A DNA stretch of 64,000 nt from Geranomyces variabilis (taxonomy: Eukaryota > Chytridiomycota > Chytridiomycetes > Spizellomycetales > Powellomycetaceae). The stretch covers positions 558,001 to 622,000 of the forward strand of contig JADGJP010000001.1 of assembly GCA_027603065.1 (NCBI GenBank), in the 5' to 3' direction. The notes beneath the pieces were generated by a model that searched no databases, was not told the origin of the DNA, and worked only from the letters and a program-made list of their open reading frames with translations. The position numbers and the translations under genes were made by a program. Every line of letters starts with the position of its first letter. Position 1 is the first letter of the stretch. Of this stretch, positions 41,298-52,487 are shown one piece after another.

Positions 41298-43161
41298 ATG
41301 CTTAGCTCTCCACGTCCCGTCTGCACCGCTGCCGCAAGGCACCTCCTTAACGTGCGTCCGCGAGTGCCGCCTGCAGCTGCAGCTGTCATCGCCGCCTCAC
41401 CACGAGTCGTATGCACGGCTGCAGCTCAAAAGCAGCAGTACGCCTCGCTTGCCCCGCATCCGTGTCCGGCCGCCTCCTCCCTCTCCTCTTCTCTTCCGCA
41501 CGCACCGTCATTCCAGCACCACCAAACCCTCTCGCCATCATCACAACAGCAACAAAAACAGCAACAGCCAGAACAGCAGCACAAGCTCCTCCACACCACA
41601 CAATCCTCCTCCTCCGAAACCGCCGCCGTCTCAAGTGGCCAACAACAACAACAACAACAACAAACCTTCTACCGCCGCGAGCTACCCAAAAACCTCCACT
41701 CCTTCACCTCCAAAACCGGCCGTGCGCTTTTCAAAGAATGCGTCGCCAGTGGCAACGCCGAAATCTATTTCTCTCTCTCGGGCAACTTTACCATGCAGTC
41801 TGAACCCGCCTTCTGCGGACTCGGCTCTCTTGCCATGGTCCTGAACGCCCTGACTGTCGACCCGGGCCGCCGCTGGAAGGGCGTCTGGCGATGGTATTCG
41901 GACGAAATGCTCGAATGCACACATACGCCGCGCGAACAGATTCGCGAAAAGGGCATGACGTTTGCCGAGCTCGCGTGTCTGGCGCGCTGTAATGGCCTGC
42001 GAGTGGTTGCGCGCCGTGCGGATACTGTCACGAGAGAGCAGTTTTTTGAAGACTTGAAGCGCGTCTCGGCGTCGGAGGATGTGCACATGGTTGTCTCGTT
42101 TTCGCGCAAGACGCTGGGACAGACGGGTGATGGGCACTTTTCGCCAATTGGAGCGTACCATCCGGGAAAGAACCAAGTGCTTATCTGCGACACTGCGAGA
42201 TTCAAATATCGTAAGTGGGGGCGCGCGTGATCACAGCGAGCGCAAAGCCGCGGTCTGCGAAGCATCGTCGCTGTCGTTTTACCTACTCGTGCGCTTTACT
42301 CATCTTGCTTTTTCTCTTCTACTCTTTTCCCCTTTTGCCTCTCAAATAGCAAGCTATTTCGTCGATGGAAACCTCTTGTACGACTCGCTCGGCGAGATCG
42401 ACGCAGTGACGGGCCTCCCACGCGGTTACTTCATCCTCACAAAGGGCGAGGCAAAACCACTTTCCCTCTGCCGGATATCCGTCGGCGAGCTCGGCGAGCA
42501 CGGCAGCGCAGACTGGACCCGCCTTGCGCAGCTTTTCACACGTGATTTGCCCGACGCCTTCCGCTTGTTTCCCGCATACCTTGCTGACGACAGTACCGAC
42601 TCGACTACTACTGGCACTGTCGCTACCGCGTCTGTAACGGAGGAGAGCATCACTGCCGTGCTTCGCCAGATTCTCGCTGCGCTACCCACTGCGTCGCCGT
42701 TTATCATCTCGCTGCAGCCGCCGGGCGTGGATCTTGCCTCTGCAACACAGTCGCTAGCCGAATCGCACGCGACCGATATCCTCGCATTACTCTCCGCTGC
42801 TCGCTCTACACCATTATATTCACACGTGCTCGCCGCGCTACGCCATCCAGATCTTCGCGATTCGTTCCCGCCATCATCACCACCATCATCATTATCGTCA
42901 TCAACAACATCATCGCATACCGCAACGGCGCTGCCGCCGCCAACGACACCAGCCCTCGCAACAATCTTCATCCTCGCTGCACCCGCCTCGCTATTCGCGA
43001 CCCTCCCACGCGAGCTACGACGTGCATTTGAGGACCTGCGCGCGCGGCACTCGTTGCCCCCGCTGCTGGCGGGAGAAGTCACCAGGCTGGCCGAGCAGAT
43101 GGATGTGCTGCTGAATAATTTCTGCAAGTGTGGGGCTGGGCCGCCGCATCGCGGTCATTGA
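41298..43161 (+). CDS. Phytochelatin synthase
   Basis: Exons 41298-42210 and 42350-43161 give 574 residues. The enzyme is a papain-like transpeptidase that links glutathione units into metal-binding phytochelatins. The triad is visible: Cys173 in SEPAFCGLGSLAMVLNAL, His280 in GHFSPIGAYH and Asp298 in VLICDTARFKY, with spacing (107 and 18) matching plant enzymes. RGYFILTKG closes the catalytic domain. The first 110 residues are extra: an arginine- and alanine-rich start (RHLLNVRPRVPPAAAAVIAA) like a mitochondrial presequence, then Ser/Gln-rich sequence with an eight-Gln run. The C-terminal half is Ser/Thr/Ala-rich and ends with CKCG, a weak version of the Cys-rich tail. Heavy-metal detoxification is the family role; mitochondrial location is inference. 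Confidence 0.92.
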
Positions 43162-43610
43162 GAGGTTGGCGCACGCGGCCGCGCGCGGGGCGCACAGCAA
43201 GCGATTTTTGTAAAATAATATATTTGTACCCTTAGCAAAAGAAAAAATCAAATTGTTTTATGCCCCTTGCCTACCTTTTTTTATTATAATCTTTGAGGTG
43301 CCGGGCTCGCTATAGCAGCTGCATTTCGGCTCTTTTTGCCTTTTACACTCGATGCTGGCCATTTGATCGTCCTTGTCTTCGCGGGTGTCGTGGTCCCTCA
43401 GCAGCTGCCTGCTGGGCGGCGGCGCAAAGTTTCTGCGCTCGTTTTTAAGCCGACGACGCACGCCGACCCGCCCGCCATCCTTGTGAACTACCAACCAGCA
43501 CGAATGCACGCAAAACAGCAAAGGGCTCAAGGAAAGGCAGGAGATGTGTTTTGTACAGGCATGTTGATTGGTCAAGAAAATATAGTCAAAAGGCACTACG
43601 AATATGATAT
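43162..43610. other. Convergent 3' ends of phytochelatin synthase and RPS25
   Basis: About 450 bases with AT-rich stretches (43206-43290) suitable for polyadenylation. No gene is visible. Confidence 0.4.
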
Positions 43611-44645
43611 CTACTCGTCGTCCTTAGCGACCACCGGCTTGGCCACCTCAGCATCCTCGGCCTAAAGAATTTAAGACAAAAAAACCAATTAGCACTCTAC
43701 TCCATAATCAGAATCGGCTTCTGACCGCTGTGTGTTTTTACCTTGGAGGCGCGGGTGTAGATAAGCTGAGACTTGTGGCTCGAGACGAGGCGGATGAGGC
43801 CCTTGGACTCGAGCTCGCGGATCGCGACGCGGGCGAGCGAGCCGTTGATCCTCAGACGGTCGACAAGGACCGACGGCGTGATGAGCTTGTAAGTCGGCGC
43901 CTCCTTGAAGAGCTTGTCGTAGGTGGTCTTGTCAAAGACAACGGCGTTGTTTGCCTTGTCCTTAACCTTTCCCTTCGACCACTTCTACTCAAACGCAAGA
44001 CGAACACAAAAGAGAGATAGCCCCGTCAGAAGATCGGTTATGTCGCTTTCAAATCACACCGCTGCGCGCAGAAAGAAAGCGAAAAGAGCCGATCCGATTA
44101 AGGGGGTCGGCTGTTGCGTGTGTGTACCTTCTTCTTGGCCTTGCCGCCACCGCTGGAGGTAGGCTTGGTAGCCTTCTTTTCAGTTGCCTTTGCCTATTAA
44201 AGAAACGAAGCGCCCGATGGCGAGAAAAGTTAACAAAGGCTGTTCCTCCAAGTCCTTGAGTCCTTGTTCCGCCGTCTCCCCACGTCCAACAGAGAGAGAG
44301 GTTGGGCATGCCGAATGCAGAACTCCGCATTAGACGTTTGCTCCGGGCCGATCATATGGGTCACCCCGCAGACATCGCAACGACTCAGCAGGAGCGCTCA
44401 AAATCCTCCAGCAGTGCTGAGAAGGACATGGCCACTGCAGTCGCTATGCCGGGGGGTGCGAACTGTTTTCATCGTCCGGTCCATCCCTTCCTTAGCGGTT
44501 GCTCAATCCATCCATCCATCCATCCCCCCTCCCATCCCACGAGCTGCCGTTCCCCGCAACGCAACGTCGCATGCGGTATTCTCTCCATCCGTAATGCGTA
44601 GTATCTCTCTTTGTCGGGGGTTCGTGGTCTTTCGTCGCTCACCAT
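43611..44645 (-). CDS. RPS25: 40S ribosomal protein S25 (eS25)
   Basis: Four coding exons: 44643-44645 (ATG alone, donor GTGAGC), 44128-44193, 43742-43984 and 43611-43661, giving 120 residues. The lysine-rich start ([10 protein letters not shown]) leads to [21 protein letters not shown], then [34 protein letters not shown] and [11 protein letters not shown], all diagnostic. The first intron is 449 nt and contains an ATCC array. The acidic C-terminal tail (VAKDDE) is longer than usual. Confidence 0.96.
44506..44525. repeat. (ATCC)5 tetranucleotide array in RPS25 intron 1
   Basis: Five perfect ATCC units on the plus strand (GGAT in the gene sense), 117 bases inside the first intron of RPS25. 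Confidence 0.95.
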
Positions 44646-45121
44646 TTTGCTGCGAAGGTCCAAAAGAGGGAGAACAGCCCGGTCTTGCGAGTCCCGTCGA
44701 CGTGTGTGCTGCCCCCCCGGCCTGACGGGCGTACCGAGCGTTCGGCACCCGCGTCGTTCCGGCGCTCTGGATTCCGGCTCCGGCACGTGACACTAACGTC
44801 TTCCCGGCTGTCAGAAAATACGCCAGCAAGACTCGACGACTTTGACTAAATTATGCGTATTGAGAAAAATAGTTTACAAGTATATCACGTCTCACTGCGA
44901 AAGGCCTATGGTTGGGCTGTTTTGTCGCTCCCGTTAAATACATAAATAGCCTGCTATAAGAAAAAACGTCGGCGAAGGGAGGGAATTTTGCGAGCGAGGT
45001 CGGAGAAAAGACATATTCAAAAAGGGAACAAAGAATTGAGAAATATTGCGGGGAGAAGGGTATGAAGAAACAAGGTTGAAGGAACGCATTAGAAAGGGCG
45101 GCGGTGACCACGATGAGGCGT
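44646..45121. other. RPS25 upstream region and mucin-like gene 3' end
   Basis: About 475 bases. In the RPS25 sense the leader just before the ATG contains ctccctcttttgg, a pyrimidine-rich stretch. No other gene was recognised. Confidence 0.35.
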
Positions 45122-46714
45122 TCATTTCCGACCCTCCCAATTCTGGGACACCACACAAACGGAAACCGTATGGGCACCGCCCGTTGGCGGGCTAGCCGAG
45201 TCGTTTGCCGGGAACGTAAACACGAATTTGTCTGATCCGATTGCGCCGAAGAGTGTTCCGGATGTGCCCGTGACGGCGCCGACGTCCTGTGGCGTGGTCA
45301 GCGTCGAGTCGAATAGGCCCGCGACCTGGAACGAGCCGAGTGTGGAGAGCGTGTATTGCGATGTGCAGTAGTTGAGGAACTCGTCGGTTACGCCGCTGGA
45401 TGTGATGTTGGAGCAAACTCTGGAGAAGACAGAAAGGGAGAGAAAACAAAGCCAAGGATCAGACAACTGCATGCGCGCAAGAAAACGGGTTATGCGATCT
45501 TGGTGTTCTTACCCTCGGCTAGTTCCCAGCGCAGTACCGTCCTCGGCAGTCAGGTTTGACAAGAATACGGATCCCGTTTCCGTCTTCCGACTACTAACAA
45601 ACACCTCGTTAAACTTCTCCACCACGAGATCGAACCCGTCCGCGCAGGTAAAGCAGTCATGCGTTGGCAGTGTAGTCTCGGTCGGCGATGCGGTGGTCGT
45701 CGTCATATCAGTAAGAGTGGGCGTCTCGCCGTCGTCGCAAGAAGTCGTTGGGGGCAAATCGGTCCTCGTGAAAGTCGGGCTCTCCCCACCGCCGTTTCCA
45801 GGTGGGGTTGGGAAATCGGTGAACGTAGCCATAGTCTCGTCAGTTTGAGTGGGAGTCTCGCCGTGGTCGCAATCAGTCGTCGTCGGGAAATCGGTCCTTG
45901 GCGGTGGGCTTTCACCACCGCCGTTTCCAGGTGGTGTAGGGAAGTCCGTGAACGTAACGTCCGTGACTGTCGGCGTCTCGCCGCCGTTCCACGGCGGGGT
46001 CGGGAAATCCGTAAACGTCGCCATCGTCTCGTCCGGTGTGGACGTCGGGTCAGCAACACTTGTCATCGCGATACCCGTGCAGTTTACCGTGACGATTGGA
46101 GGAGGAGGAGGCGTGGGCGTCCCGCCGGCATTGATTGGCGGAGTCGGGAAACCGGTCACAGTGACAGGCGTCGCGGTGACAGCTGTCGTAATCGTAACGG
46201 TACCCGGCGGGACAGTTGTAAACGTGACGGTGCTGGTAAGCGACGCGGGCCACTGTGTCATGCAGTCTCCTGCGGCAGATGACGACCCGACGACTGTCGA
46301 AGATTCAACGATTGTCGACGTTGCAAATGTAATCGAGCTAGTGGAGGATGAGGATGATGATGTTGTGAAGGATGTGACATTGACGGTTTCGATCGGGGGC
46401 AGCGGAGGGGTGGTCGATGTTACAATGGTAGCAGCCGGTGTGGCTGTCGGCGATGACAATGACTGCGATGAGAGGATGTTCGATAATACGGTAGCTGCCG
46501 GAGTCGGTGTGGCTGATGGCGTCGGCGTCGATGACTGCGATGCGAGGATGATAGTAGTAGTAATGGGAGGAAAAACCGTCGTGTCGACAGCGCGTGGTCG
46601 GAATGCACGAACGCGTCCACGCGCACCGATAACGCGTGCTGGTCGTGCATCGCCGGTGTGTGGAAGCGCAGTGAAGAAAAGAAGTGCGGCCAACACTAGA
46701 TGCTGATAGCTCAT
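45122..46714 (-). CDS. Secreted mucin-like Ser/Thr/Pro-rich protein with tandem repeats
   Basis: Exon 1 runs from 46714 to about 45513, and a second exon ends at TGA 45122-45124. The start at 46714 (MSYQHLVLAALLFFTALPH) gives a clean signal peptide; an ATG ten codons upstream would spoil it. Most of the protein is Ser/Thr/Pro with many predicted O-glycosylation sites. Between about 45700 and 46060 a unit containing FTDFPTPPGNGGGESP recurs three to four times with substitutions. The C-terminal part is different, less repetitive, with Cys residues in DCFTCADGF, VCSNI, NYCTSQY and SVCVVS that suggest a small disulfide-bonded domain. No transmembrane or GPI signal is apparent. It may be a wall or adhesion protein; no family was recognised. 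Confidence 0.75.
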
Positions 46715-48145
46715 AGTTGCGGTAGTAGGCCTGACGATCGTCAAAGAAAGAACGGCGGGAAAAGGAAATAGAAGTGTAAAGTCGACTGACAGAAAGTCGA
46801 TGGGTATCTCAACCTAGTTCGCGAAGGCAAGGCGGTTTTGAAGGAAGCAAAAGAAGAGCGCGAAGAAAGAATGCCCGCGTTCTTTATAGCTGGAGCCACC
46901 AGCGACCGGCACCGTTGCAGCACACGTTTTCTTCAGCCACTCTCCAAATGGAAAGGGGTCAAGGTTGAGAGAGCCAGCAGTGACGAGCCAGTGATGCCCC
47001 GAAACGGCGAAAGAAGGACAGATCGCAGCAAATTAAGGTTATTAGTGCGGGGGAAATGAAAGAATGTCTGCGAAATGCTTCTATGGGAGGGGCAGCGCGC
47101 TGATGGGCGGATGGATGGCTGCGCGCTTACGATGGAAGCAATGGCGAGGAGGAAGCAAAAAGAGAATCACGAAAAGGACGAACGACACGCGTGCACGACG
47201 CGTCGCCAATTTGCTGCGCAACTGCTGAACTGCTGCCCGAGCGACCAACCTACAGCGATTAACTCTCATACACCCAATTGGAACACAGAAATACCAGCAC
47301 CAGGCCAACCCGGTCTGCCTGTGCATTTGTGCAGAAATACGGCAGCTATCACGCATCTGTCTAAGGGGTATGCGCTGCCTCCGGCTCGAGCCGAGTGGCA
47401 TCAAAAAATTGAGAACAAGCAAGGGGAAGTGTAAGGTAGAGGCTACCTAGACCGACGGTCCGAGGATAGCATTTGCAGCACCCCCATATTTTTGGGTTTT
47501 CTGGATTTCGATCTCGCGACCTCTCTACTTATCGACCTGTCGACTTCTTGGACATCTGCACTCGGATTTCTCTTTGTTGGCTTCGTACGTAATACATTGA
47601 TGATTTTGCCGTGAGGAATGCGGCTCGGCTCTCTCTCTGTCTCTCTCTCTCTCTCTTTTTGTCAGAGAGTGAGAGAGTCGCAGAGGTTCCAAGCCCTCAC
47701 GCTCGCTTCTCGCGCTTTGCACGGGAAGCGAGAACGGCAGACGGACTGCGGCTCCATTTTCCTTATCGTGCTTTCTTTCTCGCAGGCACCTGCCATCGTT
47801 CAAGCACGAGAAGCGAGTATTGCAGTGGCACTTCGGCACCCGTTTCTTATTCTGTCTTTGCTTGCGCTGAGAGCTTTCGTTACCTAGTCCACAAATGAAT
47901 ATCAAGCCAGTTCGTCGTCCATCCTGCAGGTCTGGCTAGGCAGTTGGAACGTCAGGGAGAAAGTTAACATGATTCTGCGACATACGGAGAAGGAAACTTC
48001 GCGGTAATGAAGCGCTCGCAAATCTGACTGGGCTCACAGGGCACCAAGTTGGTAAATGATCGAAAACGAGGTTAGAAGCAAAATGAACTGTACATTAGGA
48101 AAGAAAACAGGCAAGGATTTTATTACATCACAAGCAGAGAAAAAT
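46715..48145. other. Long gene-poor spacer
   Basis: About 1.4 kb between two minus-strand genes. It holds a CT-repeat tract at about 47630-47656 and a short GGAT-like stretch near 47105. Open frames here overlap in several frames and look accidental. No tRNA or other RNA gene could be supported. Confidence 0.4.
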
Positions 48146-49759
48146 CTAAGCAGTCTCCTGCGAGAGGAGCGCGGCCTTGAACTCCTTGTTGACGTTGCGC
48201 TTGGCAGCTGCCTTGGCAGAGCGTGCCTTCTTGCCCTCCTTCCGGGACTCCTCGGCCAACAGCTCGCGACGGCGCAGAGTCTGCGCGTACGGGTTGAGGC
48301 GGATCAGCACACCGTTGTTCTTGAGCGGGTTCTTGCGCTGGCCGAAGGGGCGCTTGGCGACGGCCTGGCCAGCAACGCGGACAACAGCCTGAATCTCGTC
48401 GGAGTTAATGAGACGGGGCAGGTCGGGCTGGGTGATGAGGGGGAAGGGGAGGTTGTAGTTCTTCTTAAGCTCGGAACCCTTGGTGTGGTCGCCGAACAGG
48501 GCGTCGAGCTTCTCGAAGGCAGCCTGGGTCCAGATCACGAAACGGCCGACGTGACCGCCGGGAGCGAGCTGGAGGAGGTTGAGCGAGTCAATGCTGGCCT
48601 GAAAAACGGTCAAAAGAGTTGATTAGCACTTGTTGTGGCGATCTGAGTAAGTTTACGTCCCAAAAAAACTTACAAGCTCCACACCGGGGAGGTTACGGAA
48701 TGCCTTAACGATTCCGTTGTCCTGGTTGTAAATAACCAGGGGTCCGCGGCGCTGGCGGTGGCGACGGTTCCTCATCTTTCCAACACCCGCACGGAGCTTC
48801 TTGGAGTTGATGACCTTCTCCACATCGGTGTAGGCGTGGACGGCCTTGAGGAGAGCAACAGCCTCACGAGTCCTCTTGAGCGATTCAATGCCGCTGGCAA
48901 CGACAAGGGGAACCTCGTTGACCTTCTCAATCTTGTGGCCGCGAGCGAGCACAAGCGAGGGAAGGGCCGACGCAGCAATGGCCGAAGCAGTAGCGTAGCG
49001 CTTCTGGTTCTGGTTGGTCTTCACGTGCCACTTCCTCCAGGTCTTGGTCGGGGCGAACATGCGTCCACCACGGCACATGTTTCCGAAGGCGGCCTGACCA
49101 GCGCGGTGCGTACCACCACCGCTGACACGGGGAATACGAGCGACGGCACGACCGGTACCCCACGACTCGGCAGAGGTCTGGTGACCGGCCTTCACGGAGA
49201 CGGAGTACGCCTGGCGCTTGTTCTTGTTCATGTTGGTGTGGGTGATGCGAACGACATCGGCACGGATAGGGGCCGTGAAGACTCCGGGGAGCTTCACGGT
49301 GCTGGCGACAGACTCGCCAGACTCAGCGAACACCGAAACGACGGGACGGGCAGCCGCGGACTAGCGGGAAAAAAGGGCAGAGAGTCGTTAGGGAATCGGT
49401 TCCCAATTTCACAAGCCCGCAAGAGTTCTTCTCTGCAAATGTCGTCCCGCAGAGGCCCCACGGGCGGGAACGTAATCCCCAGCAATAACCAGCCAGCCCG
49501 CAAAAGTCCGTGCGGTCATTGTCTTCATAGATGCGGCGTCTCTCAGCAAGCACAATCGCTGACCATATATGCCGAGTCAAAATGGCCATTTGCAGTCATC
49601 GTCATCGCTTCTCTCCATGTGCCTTCAAGCAACCATCCATCCACCTATGCTTCCATCCATCCATCCATCCATCCGACGCAAGCGCTCCGCTTCCAGCTGC
49701 CACTTCTCATCACTGTCGCGCTCGCTCATTCGTCTGGCGGGGGGTCGTAAGCTCACCAT
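48146..49759 (-). CDS. RPL4: 60S ribosomal protein L4 (uL4)
   Basis: Three coding exons: 49757-49759 (ATG alone, donor GTGAGC), 48674-49360 and 48146-48598, giving 380 residues. [67 protein letters not shown] (the extended loop that reaches into the exit tunnel), [22 protein letters not shown] and [11 protein letters not shown] are unmistakable. The eukaryotic C-terminal extension ([33 protein letters not shown]) is present. The first intron is 396 nt and holds a CCAT array. Confidence 0.97.
49633..49674. repeat. CCAT tetranucleotide array in RPL4 intron 1
   Basis: A short stretch of CCATCCATCC at 49633-49642 is followed after a ten-base interruption by five perfect CCAT units at 49653-49672 plus a final CC. 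In the gene sense it reads GGAT. It starts 82 bases inside the first intron of RPL4. Confidence 0.95.
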
Positions 49760-49996
49760 CTTGTAAATATCCAATGTGCGGTGTGGGTGACAGAGGGTGG
49801 GAAAAGCCGAAATCTGGCGGTTGTGGTGTGGGACGGCCCCAACCGGCGGTCGCCGCTGCCAAGCCACCAAATCGCGTAAGCATGAGTCACCTACAGGTGT
49901 TGCTGCGCGCAGTCATTCTGACCGCGTGGCGCCTCGACGTTATTCCGTCGAGGCCTGGCCAACACTTATTTTTCTCCAACTTCAGACCTCGCCATC
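49760..49996. promoter_or_regulatory. Bidirectional spacer between RPL4 and COA5
   Basis: These 237 bases lie between divergent ATGs. In the RPL4 sense the leader contains ggcttttcccaccctc, a pyrimidine-rich stretch like those before RPS27 and RPS25. No TATA box is visible. Confidence 0.4.
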
Positions 49997-50320
49997 ATGC
50001 CGACGTGCGACCACTTTTATAAGTCTCTTCTCAACTGCCTCCTCAAAAGCCCGTGCGTCGTGCAGCATGGACACACGCCACGGGAATGCCTTTCGCCGGA
50101 ATTCGACGCCGATGACCAAGTCTCACAGGCTTGCCGGCTTGCGCAACGGGCCTATGTCGAGTGCAAGCTGGACATTGTAAATAAGGAAGAAAGGTTAAAC
50201 GAGTCTATTCCGTATTAACTATGTTCTCGTCGTTTATAGATGAACCCACGAAAACGGTTTCGCGGGCCGTACGGTGGCAAGCCACCGCCGTCGGGAGATG
50301 ACGACGACGTAGACGAGTAA
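49997..50320 (+). CDS. PET191: Cytochrome c oxidase assembly factor Pet191/COA5
   Basis: An intermembrane-space twin-CX9C protein needed to assemble complex IV. Exons 49997-50176 and 50240-50320 give 86 residues. CLLKSPCVVQHGHTPRECL matches the COA5 CxxxxxCVVQ-HxPxxCL pattern, followed by CRLAQRAYVEC (CX9C) and the basic RKRFRGPYGG motif, which closely resembles the human RARFRGRKGY. The C-terminus is an acidic DDDDVDE. It is the second complex IV gene in the window with COX6B. Confidence 0.9.
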
Positions 50321-50526
50321 ATCATATGTACATATAATATAGCAAAACCATTACTCTTGAAGACAAGAAACAATGGCGACCAAAGCAGGCTGTTATGAGA
50401 GGGGAAGAACAATCAGCGAGCACGTGACCCGCTGGCTGTCCACGTCGCGGGCCGTCGCTTGCGTCGGTGACGGGCGGTCTCCTGTAACTGTTCTGCTTGC
50501 CATCCTGATAGTTGTGGAGGCACACA

Positions 50527-52225
50527 ATGTACAATAATCCCAACCAGCCGCAGCCGACGTGGTCGCCACCACCCATACAGGCGCCAGTGCCTCAGCATCC
50601 TGGCGGTCGGCCTCAGATGAACTTTTCTACAAACTCTTATCCCAACTCTCCACAACCGCCGCAGGCTTCCCGCTTGCATCAACAGCAACGGCAGCCGCCA
50701 TTGACACAACAGCAGCAACAACCTTCATATGCACCTTCGTCATCCTCCTCAACGGCCGCATACGGCACCCCGCAATCGTTTACTCCATCGCCTTACGGCT
50801 CGCAGCCGTACCACCGACCTGCGCCGCATCACGCGCCGACTTCCAATTCCTCGTTCACCTCCTCGTCTGGCGGCCCTAGCGAGTACAATTCTGCAGGGGC
50901 GGCATATGGGTCTGCATCAGGTGCTGGTCCGTTCGGTGGTGGTTCCGCTGGGGGCTTTGCGCCCGCGTCCATGGGTCAAATGGGTCAAATGGGCCAAATG
51001 GGCGGTGGACAGATGGGAGCCCCAATGGGTGGTGTTCCGGGCCCACAGCAGCAACAGCAATGGGGCGCAAACATTATCAATGATTTTCAGTCCTCGGCAG
51101 CTGGACAGCTCGGAATGCAGCTGGGTGGAAAGGCGTTCGAGCAGGCCCAGGAAAACATTAACAAGAACGTAAGCTCAGGTTGTGCGCAATGCCACGTCCC
51201 ACATCGCAAGTCTGACGCTCTCTTTTCGCGTTTGGCGCAGCTGGGAATGTGGATCAACATCCCTCATATCAAGTACTACTTCAATGTCAGTAACTCGTAT
51301 GTGTTAAACAAGATACGCTTGCTACTGTTTCCATTCCGCCATCAGGTAACACCAAGCAGATCGCGTTTCATGCTGCACACTTGGTTACCGATCTCTCTTT
51401 ATGTTGTTTCATCTAGTCTTGGACGCGCATCGTCCGTCGCTCCGAGCAAAGTGGCCAAATGGAAGGCTACAAACCTCCGAGAGAGGATCTCAACGCTCCC
51501 GACTTGTACATTCCTGGTACGCGATCAACAGTGATAAGCTGGTGTTGCCTGGCTCCTTAACGCATGATGCTAATATCTATTCCCAGTCATGTCGTTCGTT
51601 ACATATATCCTTCTGGTCGGCGTCCGCCTGGGACTTGATGATGCCGCCGCAGCCAAATCCAGCGCAGACTCGACAGCAAAGTCGTTTTCACCCGACGTTC
51701 TCGGCATGACTGGGACCACGGCATTCTTTGTAGTGTTCTTTGAAGTGCTGTTCTTTAAGCTGGGTTTCTATCTGTTGAACGTGACTACGGACGTGCCATT
51801 CTTGGACCTTGTTGGCTATAGCGGTTACAAGTTCTTGGGGTGAGTAAATGGAGGCTTTCGACGCATTGGAAAGAGCGTAATGCACATGCACTAACGCAGT
51901 GGGAATTCGCAGAATCATCGCTGCGCTGGTGGCAAAAATCATTTTCCCTTCCACTTGGGCCGTCTATGGGGTGCTCGGTTATGCCATGATTTGTCTCGGC
52001 TTCTTTACGGTACGGCTCGCCGCGCGCATTTGCTCTGCTCTTGGCACATGCAAATGCTAAAATCGGGATGCTTTCTTCCTCCAGCTGCGGTCTCTCAAGT
52101 ACATTATTCTTCCTGAAGGCTACAACACGCTCGACCCGTCCGCGCGTCAGCGCCGTGTGCAGTTTTTGTTCCTTGTTGCGGTTGTGCAAATTTTGCTGTC
52201 GTCGCTAATGGTATTTGTGAGTTGA
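50527..52225 (+). CDS. YIF1: Yip1-interacting factor YIF1, ER-Golgi transport
   Basis: YIF1 forms a complex with Yip1 on ER-derived vesicles and binds Rab GTPases. About seven exons. The N-terminal 220 residues are Pro/Gln/Ser/Gly-rich with a three-unit MGQ repeat near 50970-51000. The conserved part starts WGANIINDFQSSAAGQLGMQLGGKAFEQAQ, then WINIPHIKYYFNVSNSYVLNKIRLLLFPF, a loop with GYKPPREDLNAPDLYIP, and five hydrophobic segments (FVTYILLVGVRLGL, FFVVFFEVLFFKLGFYLL, LVAKIIFPSTWAVYG, YAMICLGFF and FLFLVAVVQILLSSLMVF). It stops at TGA 52223-52225, converging with the next gene 262 bases away. Confidence 0.92.
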
Positions 52226-52487
52226 GCACGCGCTCCTTTTGATACTCTAGCTGCAGCGAAGTTCTACACGCCCCCTCCCACCCCCTCTGATCCCTCTTCA
52301 AATTGCACGATAAGCTCTTTTTTAGTTGCGCCATTGAGATGCATGTTATTTGTTACAGCGAGGAGGAAAGTAATGAGGGGAGAGGAAGCAAACGGGCTGC
52401 GGAGGCCGTAACAGGGCTCGCAGGACAAGATGTGGAGAGGTTGAGAGCACTCGCGAAACAAGGCATTCGCAAAAAACGAGCTCGTGG

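Noticed and set aside
45659-46706. Long plus-strand frames rich in Val and Arg
   Set aside because: They mirror the repetitive mucin-like gene on the minus strand, which has the signal peptide and a clean splice to a second exon.
47075-47905. Open frames and a sequence resembling a tRNA T-arm near 47510
   Set aside because: No cloverleaf could be built and the A-box is missing. The frames have no coding character.
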